Of a stretch of DNA of 17,227 nt, positions 1 to 7,577 are shown one piece after another. Position 1 is the first letter of the stretch. Each line of letters opens with the position of its first letter. This DNA is from Candidatus Omnitrophota bacterium. Its GTDB lineage: Bacteria > Omnitrophota > Gorgyraeia > Gygaellales > Profunditerraquicolaceae. The notes beneath the pieces were generated by a model. That model searched no databases. It was given only the letters and a program-made list of their open reading frames with translations, and had not been told where the DNA came from. The stretch covers positions 1 through 17,227 of the forward strand of contig JAPLMA010000037.1 in assembly GCA_026387255.1 (NCBI GenBank). The letters are read 5' to 3'. Both the position numbers and the translations under genes were made by a program.

Positions 1-722
1 TGAACTTCTAAAGCGATGCGCTGATCCAAAACAGCAGGAATAATATACTGAGTTAAGCTATCCTGATATTTAGCCGCAAAATCAAAAAATTTATTATGTG
101 GAATAATTTCAATTGCCGGTAAAGCCGCCTCATCCAAAATACCTACGGTAAGCTCCCGTCCAAGCACATACTCCTGTATGATTATATGCTCATCAAAGTT
201 AAAAGCCAATTCAATTGCCGCCGATAATTGCCGCTTGTTTTCCAGAAGCGAAAGCCCAATACTTGAGCCATGGTTAGCCGGCTTAACCACCAAAGGAAAA
301 GCAAAATCAAGTGGAAAAGTTTTTTCTTTCCGATAAGCTAATTTTTCCAGAAATTGAGATTTCGGCACGTATAATCCAGCTTGCGAAAACATTTCTAGCG
401 AACCAATCTTATCCATCGCCAGTTGACTGGCTCGCACCCCAGAAGCAGTAAAAGGAAGATTTAATTTTTCTAAAATACTCTGAATTGCGCCATCCTCACC
501 AAAGCGGCCATGCAAAGCAATAAATGCACAATCTAAATTATGCTTTTTTAGTAAACTAATATTTTGGCGCAGGTTATCGGTAGTTATATCAATCGCCACT
601 GCCTCTACGTGCGCCTGCTTAAGCGCAGAGAAAATTGCCTGGCCGCTTTTTAGAGAAATCTCCCTTTCCGAAGAAGGCCCGCCCATTAAAACACCAACTC
701 TGCCAAAATCTTTTATTTCCAT
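1..722 (-). CDS. ddl: D-alanine--D-alanine ligase, N-terminal 240 codons (3' end outside window)
   Basis: Cytoplasmic ATP-grasp ligase that joins two D-alanines to make the dipeptide MurF adds to the UDP-MurNAc-tripeptide. My translation from the ATG at 722-720 begins MEIKDFGRVGVLMGG and is open to the window edge; the family is usually 300-370 residues. Visible motifs: GGPSSEREISLKSG (14-27), HGRFGEDGAIQ (71-81), the ATP-binding VVKPANHGSSIG (145-156) and EYVLGRELTVG (184-194). In the omega loop, FFDFAAKY (212-219), the Lys-Tyr pair typical of D-Ala-D-Ala ligases is kept, while two other tyrosines of the E. coli DdlB loop are Phe here. The retained Tyr argues against a D-Ala-D-Lac ligase. 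The gene overlaps the murB stop by 10 nt, with only a weak GAG-type ribosome binding site, so translational coupling is likely. Missing here are the C-terminal catalytic and Mg-binding residues. Confidence 0.95.
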   Translation of the reverse strand, partial: MEIKDFGRVGVLMGGPSSEREISLKSGQAIFSALKQAHVEAVAIDITTDNLRQNISLLKKHNLDCAFIALHGRFGEDGAIQSILEKLNLPFTASGVRASQLAMDKIGSLEMFSQAGLYVPKSQFLEKLAYRKEKTFPLDFAFPLVVKPANHGSSIGLSLLENKRQLSAAIELAFNFDEHIIIQEYVLGRELTVGILDEAALPAIEIIPHNKFFDFAAKYQDSLTQYIIPAVLDQRIALEV

Positions 723-1594
723 ATTTTTATCTCAGGCTCTAGATTAACTTTAAACCTCGCGATTACTTTTTTCTGTATTAAATCCATCAAGGATAAAACA
801 TCCCTGCTTTTTGCTTTACCGGTATTTAAAATAAAATTTGCATGCCGCTTAGAAATAACCGCGCCACCATTTATTTTTCCTTTCAAACCACACAGATCAA
901 TAAGCCTACCGGCAGAATCTTTATCCGGATTCTTAAAAATACATCCGGCATTAGATAAACTATTACTTTGAGTTTCTTTGCGCTGCAAAAGATATTTGTT
1001 TATCTTTGCAGCGATTACTTTTTTATTCTCCGGCAACAATTTAAGCTTAGCCCAAATAATAATATATTTATTTAAATTAGATTTTCGATAAGCAAACTTC
1101 AGCTGTTTGCCTTGTAAGAGTTTTAGTTTTCCACTATAATCTAAAACACCTATTTGCTTTACTAGTTCTCCTATGGCTTTACCCCAGGCGCCGGCATTAC
1201 CCATTAGGCAACCGCCTAATGTCCCGGGTATACCAGCCAAAAATTCCAAGCCGCTTAAATTCTTTTTCCTTGAAAATGAAATCAAAGCATTTAATTTTAT
1301 ACCACTCCCGGCTACGACGTAATTACCTTGACAGGAACTTTTCCTAAAATCCTCACTCTTTAACCTAATTACCAGCCCATCTAAACCTGCGTCGCTAATT
1401 AAGATATTGCTGCCCGCACCTAAGATAAAAACACGCTTGCCCGCCTGCTTAGCAGAAACTAATATTTTCTGCAAGCTTTTAAGATTTTTCGGTTCAAAAA
1501 AATACTCCGCCTGCCCTCCGATCTTAAAACTCGTATAGCCAGCCAGATTAATTTTAGTTTTTATTTCCTTACTTAAGCTCTTGGGCCAAAGCAT
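713..1594 (-). CDS. murB: UDP-N-acetylmuramate dehydrogenase (UDP-N-acetylenolpyruvoylglucosamine reductase)
   Basis: FAD- and NADPH-dependent reductase that turns UDP-GlcNAc-enolpyruvate into UDP-MurNAc. The frame also opens at a GTG at 1597, three nt after a GAGGG; I prefer the ATG at 1594 because GAGGG (1601-1605) is then 6 nt away, giving 293 residues. Numbering from the GTG: FAD-binding GAGSNILISDAGLDG (60-74), AGIPGTLGGCLMGNAGAWG (121-139), YRKSNL with the substrate Arg171, AGCIFKNP (217-224) and the C-terminal LEPEIKIW with Glu288. The length and absence of the extra type I domain point to a short type II MurB. The proton-donor position, Ser229 in E. coli, is Cys219 here. The start lies inside the end of murC (26-nt overlap) and the stop overlaps ddl by 10 nt, so it is an internal gene of the dcw operon. 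Confidence 0.96.
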   Translation of the reverse strand: MLWPKSLSKEIKTKINLAGYTSFKIGGQAEYFFEPKNLKSLQKILVSAKQAGKRVFILGAGSNILISDAGLDGLVIRLKSEDFRKSSCQGNYVVAGSGIKLNALISFSRKKNLSGLEFLAGIPGTLGGCLMGNAGAWGKAIGELVKQIGVLDYSGKLKLLQGKQLKFAYRKSNLNKYIIIWAKLKLLPENKKVIAAKINKYLLQRKETQSNSLSNAGCIFKNPDKDSAGRLIDLCGLKGKINGGAVISKRHANFILNTGKAKSRDVLSLMDLIQKKVIARFKVNLEPEIKIWK

Positions 1595-2927
1595 CACTCA
1601 CCCTCACAATATCCCCTGCTCCTAAGGTAATCACCAAATCACCGTCTCTAATCATACCTAAAAGATGAGGCAGAATATCCTCTTTAGCTAAATATAAAAC
1701 TTGCTTTTCGGGGTCAAATTCTTTTATTTTATTTAACAACTCTCGGGCATTTACCCCCTCGATCGGCTGCTCGCTTGCCGCATATATATCGGTGATAATC
1801 AAATAATCCGCTTGCCTGAAGGATTTAGCAAATTCATTTAAAAGTAGCTGGGTACGCGTATAACGATGCGGCTGAAACACCACGATTTTTCGTTTAACTT
1901 TCAAATTAGCTACTGCGGCTAAAGTAGCAATTATCTCCGTTGGATGATGCGCATAATCATCGATGATTAGATATTTATCGCTTTGGAATTTAATCTCTAA
2001 TCTACGGCCGGCGCCTTTATACTTTTCTAAACTACCACGGATATGCTTTATATCAATACCTAACTCTAAACCCAAGCCGATTACCGCCAGGGCATTTGAA
2101 ATATTATGCCTTCCTCCCAAAGCCAAATGAAAATGCGAAATAAATTTATCTTTAAAATAACAATCGAAATCTGATGATAACCCGTTAAATTCGATTGTTT
2201 TAGCATATATATCCGCAGAGCTGCCTAAACCAAAAAATACGCACTTACCTTCATAATCGCGCATTATATTTAAAAGATTAAGATCGTCAGAACAGGCAAA
2301 AACACAACCTCCAGGCACAGTACGCTTAATAAAAAGCCCAAAAGCATCTAATTCGTTGCTAAAATTATGATAATAATCCAAATGCTCCTGGTCAATATTA
2401 GTAATAATGGAATACTTGGGCGTATAACTTAAGAATGATCCGTCAGATTCATCGGCTTCCGCGACAAAAAACTGGCCACTTCCTAAACAGGCGTTGGTAG
2501 CAATATTATTCAGGATGCCCCCAATAGCTACTGTGGGACAGAGTCCTGCTTCCAGCAACATATAGGAAATTAATGAGGTAGTCGTGGTCTTGCCATGGCT
2601 ACCGGCAATGGTTATCGCTGTTTTTTGCTGCATCAGCTCGGCTAAGGCTTGCGCCCTCTTGATCAAAGGAAGACCTAGAATCTTGGCTTGGAGCAGCTCA
2701 GGATTATTTTCACTGATTGCCGAAGAATAAACCACCACATCCTGACCGGATATATTTTGTGCCTGATGCCCCAAAAAGATCTTTCCACCTAGACTCTCCA
2801 ATTGCCGCGTAATAAGGTTTTCTTTTAAATCCGAGCCGCTTACTCTAAATCCGCTTTTAAGTAACAGTTGTGCGATCCCGCTCATCCCGATCCCGGCGAT
2901 TCCGATAAAATGATAATATTTCTTCAT
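1569..2927 (-). CDS. murC: UDP-N-acetylmuramate--L-alanine ligase
   Basis: First of the four Mur ligases; adds L-Ala to UDP-MurNAc in the cytoplasm using ATP. It has 452 residues, normal for MurC. Domains in order: N-terminal UDP-binding Rossmann domain with GIAGIGMSGIAQLL (9-22), central ATPase with P-loop AGSHGKTTTTS (108-118), EADESDGSF (157-165) and NIDQEHLDYYHN (177-188), GGRHNISNALA (271-281), then the C-terminal domain from GAGRRLEIK (305-313) with DDYAHHPTEI (323-332) and QPHRYTRTQ (352-360). The AHHPTE and HRYTRT signatures separate MurC from the other Mur ligases. It follows murG after 19 nt and overlaps murB. No strong Shine-Dalgarno is visible before the ATG. Confidence 0.97.
   Translation of the reverse strand: MKKYYHFIGIAGIGMSGIAQLLLKSGFRVSGSDLKENLITRQLESLGGKIFLGHQAQNISGQDVVVYSSAISENNPELLQAKILGLPLIKRAQALAELMQQKTAITIAGSHGKTTTTSLISYMLLEAGLCPTVAIGGILNNIATNACLGSGQFFVAEADESDGSFLSYTPKYSIITNIDQEHLDYYHNFSNELDAFGLFIKRTVPGGCVFACSDDLNLLNIMRDYEGKCVFFGLGSSADIYAKTIEFNGLSSDFDCYFKDKFISHFHLALGGRHNISNALAVIGLGLELGIDIKHIRGSLEKYKGAGRRLEIKFQSDKYLIIDDYAHHPTEIIATLAAVANLKVKRKIVVFQPHRYTRTQLLLNEFAKSFRQADYLIITDIYAASEQPIEGVNARELLNKIKEFDPEKQVLYLAKEDILPHLLGMIRDGDLVITLGAGDIVRVSDALAQELK
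1601..1605 (-). promoter_or_regulatory. murB ribosome binding site
   Basis: GAGGG on the minus strand, inside the end of murC. It is 6 nt from the ATG at 1594 but only 3 nt from the GTG at 1597, which favours the ATG as the start. Confidence 0.6.
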
Positions 2928-2946
2928 TGTAAAATATGCACCAATC

Positions 2947-4026
2947 TTAATTTAAGCTCAATACCTCATTAGCCAACATGGTGGTGGCATCCAAAACAGG
3001 TAATTTTTGATACGCCTTTTGCATTGTTTTAAGTAATACATTATTACAAAGATATTCCTGCAGTCTTTCTTTTAATTTATCCGTACTCAGATCGGAATCT
3101 AATAACACCTCTGCTGCAGCAATATCCTTTAATACCTGAGCATTCGCCAACTGGTGCGCATAGGCAAAGGGATAAGGGACGAGTATCGCCGGAACTCCAA
3201 ATTTTACTAACTCCGCAATAGTGGTCGCTCCCGCCCGACAGATAATCAGGTCGGCTACGCTATAAGCATATTGCATCTGGGGAAAAAAATCAAAAAGTTT
3301 ATAAGTCAAAGCTGTCCCAGCATACCGATCAGCCAACCAGGTAAAATCCTGTGTTCCACAGATATGAATCAGTTGTAAATCAGGCTTTTTTTGATGAATA
3401 GATAACGCCTCAAGGCAAGCAGCATTCAATCTATGCGCTCCCTGGCTACCACCGGTAATTAAAATGGTGAATCTTCCTTCTTTAAATTTAAAAAAATCCA
3501 GCGCCTCTTTTCTCTCCCGACGGACTAGATCCCTACGCAGTGGGTTACCCGTCAAAACAATTTTTTCACCGGATACATTCAGATAGTTACGCGTTTGGCT
3601 AAAAGATATTGCCACCCTATCCACGAGCTTGGATAATAATCTATTTGCCCTGCCGCAAACGACATTCTGCTCATGAATTATAGTTTTAATCCTAAATAAC
3701 CAGGCCCAAAAGATCAGACTGATGCTATTTAAACTGCCAAATCCCACGACCACCTGCGGCTTAAATTTTATGATCATCCGCAAAGCCTTCCAGGCTCCGA
3801 GTAAGAAAAAATAAGCCCCGTGTATGTTTTTTTTGCTTAGACTAAAACTTAATTTAGCCGCAGGGATATATTCGGTTTGCGTAAAGTTAAAAGGGATTTT
3901 TGTTTTGCGAACATCTTCCGGAAGCGCTAACTGCACCTTGTGGTTAGAATTATTTAATGAATCTGCCAACGCCAAAGCCGGAAAAATATGGCCACCGCTT
4001 GAGCCGGTAACAATTAAGATACGCAT
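2947..4026 (-). CDS. murG: Lipid II synthase: UDP-GlcNAc:undecaprenyl-PP-MurNAc-pentapeptide GlcNAc transferase
   Basis: Membrane-associated GT-B glycosyltransferase (GT28) that adds GlcNAc to lipid I to form lipid II on the inner face of the membrane. I start it at the ATG at 4026 (359 residues), 1 nt after the ftsW stop. The frame runs back to a TTG at 4053, but MRILIVTGSSGGHIFPA is the normal MurG N-terminus. Motifs: glycine-rich loop GSSGGHIFPA (8-17), VVGFGSLNS (93-101), HEQNVVCGRANRLLS (118-132), TGNPLRRDL (159-167), second glycine-rich loop TGGSQGAHRLN (191-201) and the UDP-GlcNAc site CRAGATTIAEL (263-273) followed by PAILVPYPFAYAHQ. The first loop reads GSSGGH rather than the common GGTGGH. 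It sits between ftsW and murC as in most dcw clusters. Confidence 0.96.
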   Translation of the reverse strand: MRILIVTGSSGGHIFPALALADSLNNSNHKVQLALPEDVRKTKIPFNFTQTEYIPAAKLSFSLSKKNIHGAYFFLLGAWKALRMIIKFKPQVVVGFGSLNSISLIFWAWLFRIKTIIHEQNVVCGRANRLLSKLVDRVAISFSQTRNYLNVSGEKIVLTGNPLRRDLVRRERKEALDFFKFKEGRFTILITGGSQGAHRLNAACLEALSIHQKKPDLQLIHICGTQDFTWLADRYAGTALTYKLFDFFPQMQYAYSVADLIICRAGATTIAELVKFGVPAILVPYPFAYAHQLANAQVLKDIAAAEVLLDSDLSTDKLKERLQEYLCNNVLLKTMQKAYQKLPVLDATTMLANEVLSLN

Positions 4027-4027
4027 C

Positions 4028-5122
4028 TTAAGGATATTCCCCGCAACGAGCAATATTAATCAATATTCCCAAACTGACCATATCAAATATCAACGAAGAA
4101 CCGCCATAGCTAATAAACGGCAGCGGTAACCCCTTAGTCGGAAAAACTCCGCAAGAAACCCCGATATTAATAATTGCCTTCAGAGAAATCATTAAAATTA
4201 AACCCAGAGCAAAAAAATAACCAAACCTGTCACCGGCATTCTTAATGATTTTAAGGCCCTGTTGTATAAAAATCATAAACAACGCAATTACACCCAAAGT
4301 ACCCAGTAAACCCAACTCTTCGCCGATAATGGAAAAAATAAAATCTGTATGTGCTGCCGGAAGGTAAAAAAGTTTTTGTTGAGAATGCCCCAGCCCTCTT
4401 CCGAATAACCCTCCTGAACCAATCGCAATCTGCGATTGAATAATCTGAAAACCCGTTCCCTTAGGATCAAGCCAGGGGTTTAAAAAAGCTAAAATTCTAG
4501 CCCGGCGATAAGGCACACTAAAAACTAAAAAATAAAGTGCTGGCAGACTACAAAGAATCAAACTTAAAATATACCTGCCTCTGACCCCGCCTATAAAAAG
4601 CATGATTAAAACTACACTGCTTAAAGCAATAACGGTACCTAAATCCGGCTGCAGAAGTACCAGTAGAGTCACTGCCCCCAACATGCACATCGCCGGTATA
4701 AAACCCGAGATTAACATCTTTATTTTATCTTCTTTACGCGAGATAAAATCAGCAATATAGGCAATCAGTGCCAGGTTAGCAAACTCTGAAGGCTGGAAAC
4801 TGATAAACTTAAACCTAAACCAACGCCGGGCTCCGGAAACTTCTTTACCCACACCGGGAATAAGCACTAAAACCAGTAACGCCAGAGCAATCCAAATCAA
4901 CCAGTGAGCATATTTCCTAAACAGACGGTAATCAATAACCATCGCCAGAAAAGCAAGCAATACGCCTACGGCTAAAAAAGACAAATGCCGCTTTAGAAAA
5001 TAAAAACTATCCTGGTAATTCTCCCAGGCATAAATACTGGAAGAACTATAGATCATGACAATACCGATACAAACCAGTATCACCGATATGGTCAGCAGAT
5101 TAATACGCGTTTTTCTAACCAT
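4028..5122 (-). CDS. ftsW: Septal peptidoglycan glycosyltransferase FtsW (SEDS family)
   Basis: Polytopic membrane glycosyltransferase that polymerises lipid II at the septum together with FtsI. It has 364 residues with about ten hydrophobic segments, the first at about 9-26. Diagnostic stretches: GARRWFRFKFISFQPSEFANL (97-117), LLQPDLGT (156-163), NPWLDPKGTGFQIIQSQIAIGSG (215-237), GLGHSQQKLFYLPAAHTDFIFSIIGEELG (243-271) with the conserved catalytic Asp260 in AHTDF, and PLPFISYGGSSL (333-344). The QKLFYLPAAHTDF form and the location in a dcw operon favour FtsW over RodA. It overlaps the murD stop by 8 nt and ends 1 nt before murG. Confidence 0.95.
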   Translation of the reverse strand: MVRKTRINLLTISVILVCIGIVMIYSSSSIYAWENYQDSFYFLKRHLSFLAVGVLLAFLAMVIDYRLFRKYAHWLIWIALALLVLVLIPGVGKEVSGARRWFRFKFISFQPSEFANLALIAYIADFISRKEDKIKMLISGFIPAMCMLGAVTLLVLLQPDLGTVIALSSVVLIMLFIGGVRGRYILSLILCSLPALYFLVFSVPYRRARILAFLNPWLDPKGTGFQIIQSQIAIGSGGLFGRGLGHSQQKLFYLPAAHTDFIFSIIGEELGLLGTLGVIALFMIFIQQGLKIIKNAGDRFGYFFALGLILMISLKAIINIGVSCGVFPTKGLPLPFISYGGSSLIFDMVSLGILINIARCGEYP

Positions 5123-6395
5123 GGGATTTAACTTCTTGGACTAAATCTAAAACGATTCTTTTAAAGACCCTGCCCCGTTCTTCATAATCCGTAAACATAT
5201 CATAACTTGAACACATCGGAGACAATAACACGGCATATCCCGGTCTCGCCGATAAATAGGCTTTAGTTACCGCCTCCTTTAAAGTATCCACCTTTTCTAT
5301 CGCAAAGCCTCCTGCCTTAAGATCAGCAGCGATGATATCTTTGGCCTCTCCGATCAAAAACGCATGTATTACTTTGTCTTTAGCCGCATCAAGAATTACC
5401 CGATAATCAATTCCTTTATGCCGGCCTCCGGCGATAAGAATTATCGGTGAGGAAATATTGCTCATCGCCCAAATAGCCGAATCCGCAGTAGTTGCCTTGG
5501 AGTCATTAATGAATTTTACCCCGTTTATTTCTGCTACTTCCTCCAAGCGATGTTGAATACCCTTAAACTCCTGAAAAACTTTTTGCATCTTTCCTAATTC
5601 CACCTCCAAGATCCTACCCACCGCAATCACTGCGCTTTGATTAGGGTTAGATCCCTCTTGCTTAGTAAAAAAAATAACTTTTGACTTAAGATTAAAAGGG
5701 ACAGAATTCAAAAGTTGGTCATCAGCGTTTAAAACCAGAAAATCCCCTTGATCTTGATTCATAAAAATACGCTTTTTCGCATCTGCATATTCCTGTATAT
5801 TATTATAGCGGTCCAAGTGATTCGGGGTCAGATTCAAAATAATCGCAATCGCAGGCTTAAAATCTTTGATCGTCTCCAGCTGAAATGAACTAACTTCTAA
5901 AACTACAAAATCTCCACCGCGCATCTTCTCTACTTCAGCGCAAAATGGATTCCCGATATTACCGCAAACAAAAACTTTTTTCTGCGTCGCAGCCAGAACT
6001 TTACCGATTAAAGTCGCAACCGTAGTTTTCCCGTTTGAACCGGTTACCGCAATAATCTGTGCCGGACACAAAATACTCGCCACCTCAATTTCACTGATCA
6101 ATAATTTGTTAAATTCCTTGGCCCAGTTAACGCACAAAGAATCCATCGGTACTCCGGGAGAAATGACCACCAAATCCGCCTGTTTAATCAAATCTTGGCT
6201 ATGCTTGCCTAATTCCACTGTAATTTCACTAAAACAGAGCTTGGTGCAAGCTTGACGGCTTTGCGCATCATCCTTAATATCGGTAACACTGACAAAAGCG
6301 CCTAATCTATGCAAAAGATTAGCACAAGCAACTCCAGAACGCGCCAAACCGACAATGGTAACTTTTTTATTTTTAAAGTATTCGCTGTTACGCAT
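5115..6395 (-). CDS. murD: UDP-N-acetylmuramoyl-L-alanine--D-glutamate ligase
   Basis: Second Mur ligase; adds D-Glu. It has 426 residues, slightly short for MurD. Visible: N-terminal Rossmann VTIVGLARSG (12-21), P-loop VTGSNGKTTVATL (117-129), CGNIGNPF (144-151), EVSSFQLE (167-174), LNLTPNHLDRY (187-197), AKKRIF (206-211) with the expected carbamylated Lys, FKGIQHRLE, FINDSKATTADSA, IAGGRHKG and, near the C-terminus, LSPMCSSYDMFTDYEERG. The tail motif, usually LSPxxASFDxF, is slightly divergent. The start at 6395 has no convincing Shine-Dalgarno. Fifteen nt upstream there is an in-frame ATG with a good GGAAG that hits a TAA two codons later (see separate entry). It is downstream of mraY by 48 nt and overlaps ftsW by 8 nt. 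Confidence 0.95.
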   Translation of the reverse strand: MRNSEYFKNKKVTIVGLARSGVACANLLHRLGAFVSVTDIKDDAQSRQACTKLCFSEITVELGKHSQDLIKQADLVVISPGVPMDSLCVNWAKEFNKLLISEIEVASILCPAQIIAVTGSNGKTTVATLIGKVLAATQKKVFVCGNIGNPFCAEVEKMRGGDFVVLEVSSFQLETIKDFKPAIAIILNLTPNHLDRYNNIQEYADAKKRIFMNQDQGDFLVLNADDQLLNSVPFNLKSKVIFFTKQEGSNPNQSAVIAVGRILEVELGKMQKVFQEFKGIQHRLEEVAEINGVKFINDSKATTADSAIWAMSNISSPIILIAGGRHKGIDYRVILDAAKDKVIHAFLIGEAKDIIAADLKAGGFAIEKVDTLKEAVTKAYLSARPGYAVLLSPMCSSYDMFTDYEERGRVFKRIVLDLVQEVKSHG

Positions 6396-6398
6396 AGG

Positions 6399-6422
6399 TT
6401 AGAAAACCATGGCTTGGCTTCC
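6399..6422 (-). other. Three-codon open frame with ribosome binding site just upstream of murD
   Basis: On the minus strand GGAAG (6422-6418) is followed after 7 nt by ATG GTT TTC TAA (6410-6399). Three nt later comes the murD ATG at 6395 in the same frame. It could be an older murD start interrupted by a stop, a leader for reinitiation, or chance. The mraY-murD gap also contains a 6-bp inverted repeat TTGGCT/AGCCAA (6414-6419 and 6426-6431) that would overlap the GGAAG. Confidence 0.35.
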
Positions 6423-6443
6423 GCTAGCCAATACCAGTAAAGC

Positions 6444-7577
6444 TTACCTGATCTTTAAGGTAACCAGAGTAAACAAGGCAAGTAGACCCGCAATAATCCA
6501 AAACCGAACAATTATTTTATTTTCAGGCCAATCCAAAAACTGAAAATGATGGTGCAGAGGAGCAATCTTAAAAATACGTTTTTTGGTCAGCTTGTAAGTT
6601 CCTACCTGCAATATAACTGAAAGCGCCTCTAAAACAAATATTCCACCCACAATTATCAGCAACATCTCTTTTTTAATTAATAATGCTACTGTTCCAATCG
6701 CCCCACCCAGAGCTAGTGAGCCAACATCTCCCATAAAAATTGTAGCCGGGTAACAGTTAAACCATAAAAACCCCAAGCCGGCCCCAATAATACTAGAGCA
6801 AAAAATAGTCAACTCCCCCCCACCTTTAATATAAGGAATAAGCAGATAATTGCTTAGATTGATATTACCAGAAACATAACAAAGTATGCTAAAAGCAATC
6901 GCCACCATGACCACAATACCAATGGCCAACCCATCTAAACCATCCGTAAGATTTACAGCATTTGATGAACCGGCAATCACCAAAATTACAAATAAAATAT
7001 ACAGGCCGCCTAAATCAAAATTAACCCCTTTTAAAAAAGGAATTTCAAGGTTAACATTATGCTGATTATAAATAAGAATTATCCCTAAAATCAGGCCCAA
7101 AATAACCTGACTGGCAAGTTTTACCCGAGAAGATAATCCGCTGGCCTTCTTTCTTGCCCCGTTAGAAGTGGCGCCTGGCGCCATGGGACTTTTAACGGGG
7201 TTCATCTGCTTTAAATAATCATCGACAAAACCGGTTAGACCCAACCAAACCGTGCTGAATAAAACAATCCAGATACATTGATACGTAATATCCGCCCAGA
7301 GCAGCGTTGAAATGATCACCGTGCCCAAGATGAGAATTCCGCCCATTGTCGGCGTACTCTGCTTATGGTGGTGTAAATCATCTAACTTTTGGCTATCGGC
7401 TTTGTTTATTTTTTCTCCGACTTTAAGGGCTTTTAGTTTATTAATTAACAACGGACCGAAAATCAGGCTAAGCACAAAGGCAGTTAAAGCCGCCATGGCC
7501 GCACGGAAGGTAATATAGCGAAATACATTGAAAGCAAAAATAAAATCCCTTAGGGGATAAAGCAGATGGTAAAGCAT
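6444..7577 (-). CDS. mraY: Phospho-N-acetylmuramoyl-pentapeptide-transferase (lipid I synthase)
   Basis: Integral membrane enzyme that transfers phospho-MurNAc-pentapeptide from UDP to undecaprenyl phosphate. It has 377 residues and starts MLYHLLYPLRDFIFAFNVFRY, the usual N-terminus. Motifs: HHHKQSTPTMGG (69-80), GFVDDYLK (116-123) with the Asp119-Asp120 pair, NAVNLTDGLDGLA (206-218), NCYPATIFMGDVGSLALGG (274-292) with Asp284, and the MraY-specific APLHHHFQFLDWPE (339-352). Between DDYLK and GLSSRVK there is an unusual Pro/Gly/Ala/Ser-rich stretch, NPVKSPMAPGATSNGA (126-141), encoded by an imperfect palindrome (see repeat at 7157-7200). It lies in a cytoplasmic loop outside the catalytic motifs, so the enzyme is probably active. 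The start overlaps the murF stop as TAATG. Confidence 0.97.
   Translation of the reverse strand: MLYHLLYPLRDFIFAFNVFRYITFRAAMAALTAFVLSLIFGPLLINKLKALKVGEKINKADSQKLDDLHHHKQSTPTMGGILILGTVIISTLLWADITYQCIWIVLFSTVWLGLTGFVDDYLKQMNPVKSPMAPGATSNGARKKASGLSSRVKLASQVILGLILGIILIYNQHNVNLEIPFLKGVNFDLGGLYILFVILVIAGSSNAVNLTDGLDGLAIGIVVMVAIAFSILCYVSGNINLSNYLLIPYIKGGGELTIFCSSIIGAGLGFLWFNCYPATIFMGDVGSLALGGAIGTVALLIKKEMLLIIVGGIFVLEALSVILQVGTYKLTKKRIFKIAPLHHHFQFLDWPENKIIVRFWIIAGLLALFTLVTLKIR
7157..7200. repeat. Imperfect palindrome inside mraY, translated in frame
   Basis: Arms 7157-7169 and 7188-7200 (CCCCGTTAGAAGT and ACTTTTAACGGGG) are reverse complements over 13 bp with one G/T mismatch at 7165/7192. The 18-nt centre contains TGGCGCC twice in tandem (7169-7175 and 7176-7182), followed by A, giving the palindrome TGGCGCCA. 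It is more GC-rich than its surroundings. It codes for residues 126-141 of MraY and appears to lengthen the loop by about 15 residues without shifting the frame. This looks like an inserted mobile palindromic repeat. Whether it recurs in the genome cannot be seen here. Confidence 0.65.

Noticed and set aside
69..90. Ddl as a possible D-Ala-D-Lac (vancomycin-resistant type) ligase because of Phe residues in the omega loop
   Set aside because: The position that matters in lactate-type ligases, the Tyr of the Lys-Tyr pair, is Tyr here (K218-Y219); only two other loop tyrosines are Phe.
1202..1221. Perfect 8-bp hairpin CATTAGGC-AACC-GCCTAATG inside murB
   Set aside because: It encodes the conserved GTLGGCLMGNAG motif, so it is explained by protein constraint and is not an inserted element.
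4024..4053. Upstream TTG start for murG (4053), and similar TTG starts for ftsL (12491) and ribF (14966)
   Set aside because: In each case an ATG a few codons downstream matches the family N-terminus or has a better ribosome binding site, and the extensions overlap the preceding gene.
3824..4129. Plus-strand open frame of 101 codons across the murG-ftsW junction
   Set aside because: Antisense to two conserved genes, low-complexity translation and no family resemblance.
4288..4470. Alternative minus-strand frames inside ftsW (here) and inside mraZ (13524-13712)
   Set aside because: They lie wholly within confident genes in another frame, and their translations resemble no protein.
7312..7518. 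Short plus-strand open frame opposite the mraY N-terminus, and a similar one at 14976-15191 opposite nrnA
   Set aside because: Both are complements of conserved coding regions and show no independent coding signal.
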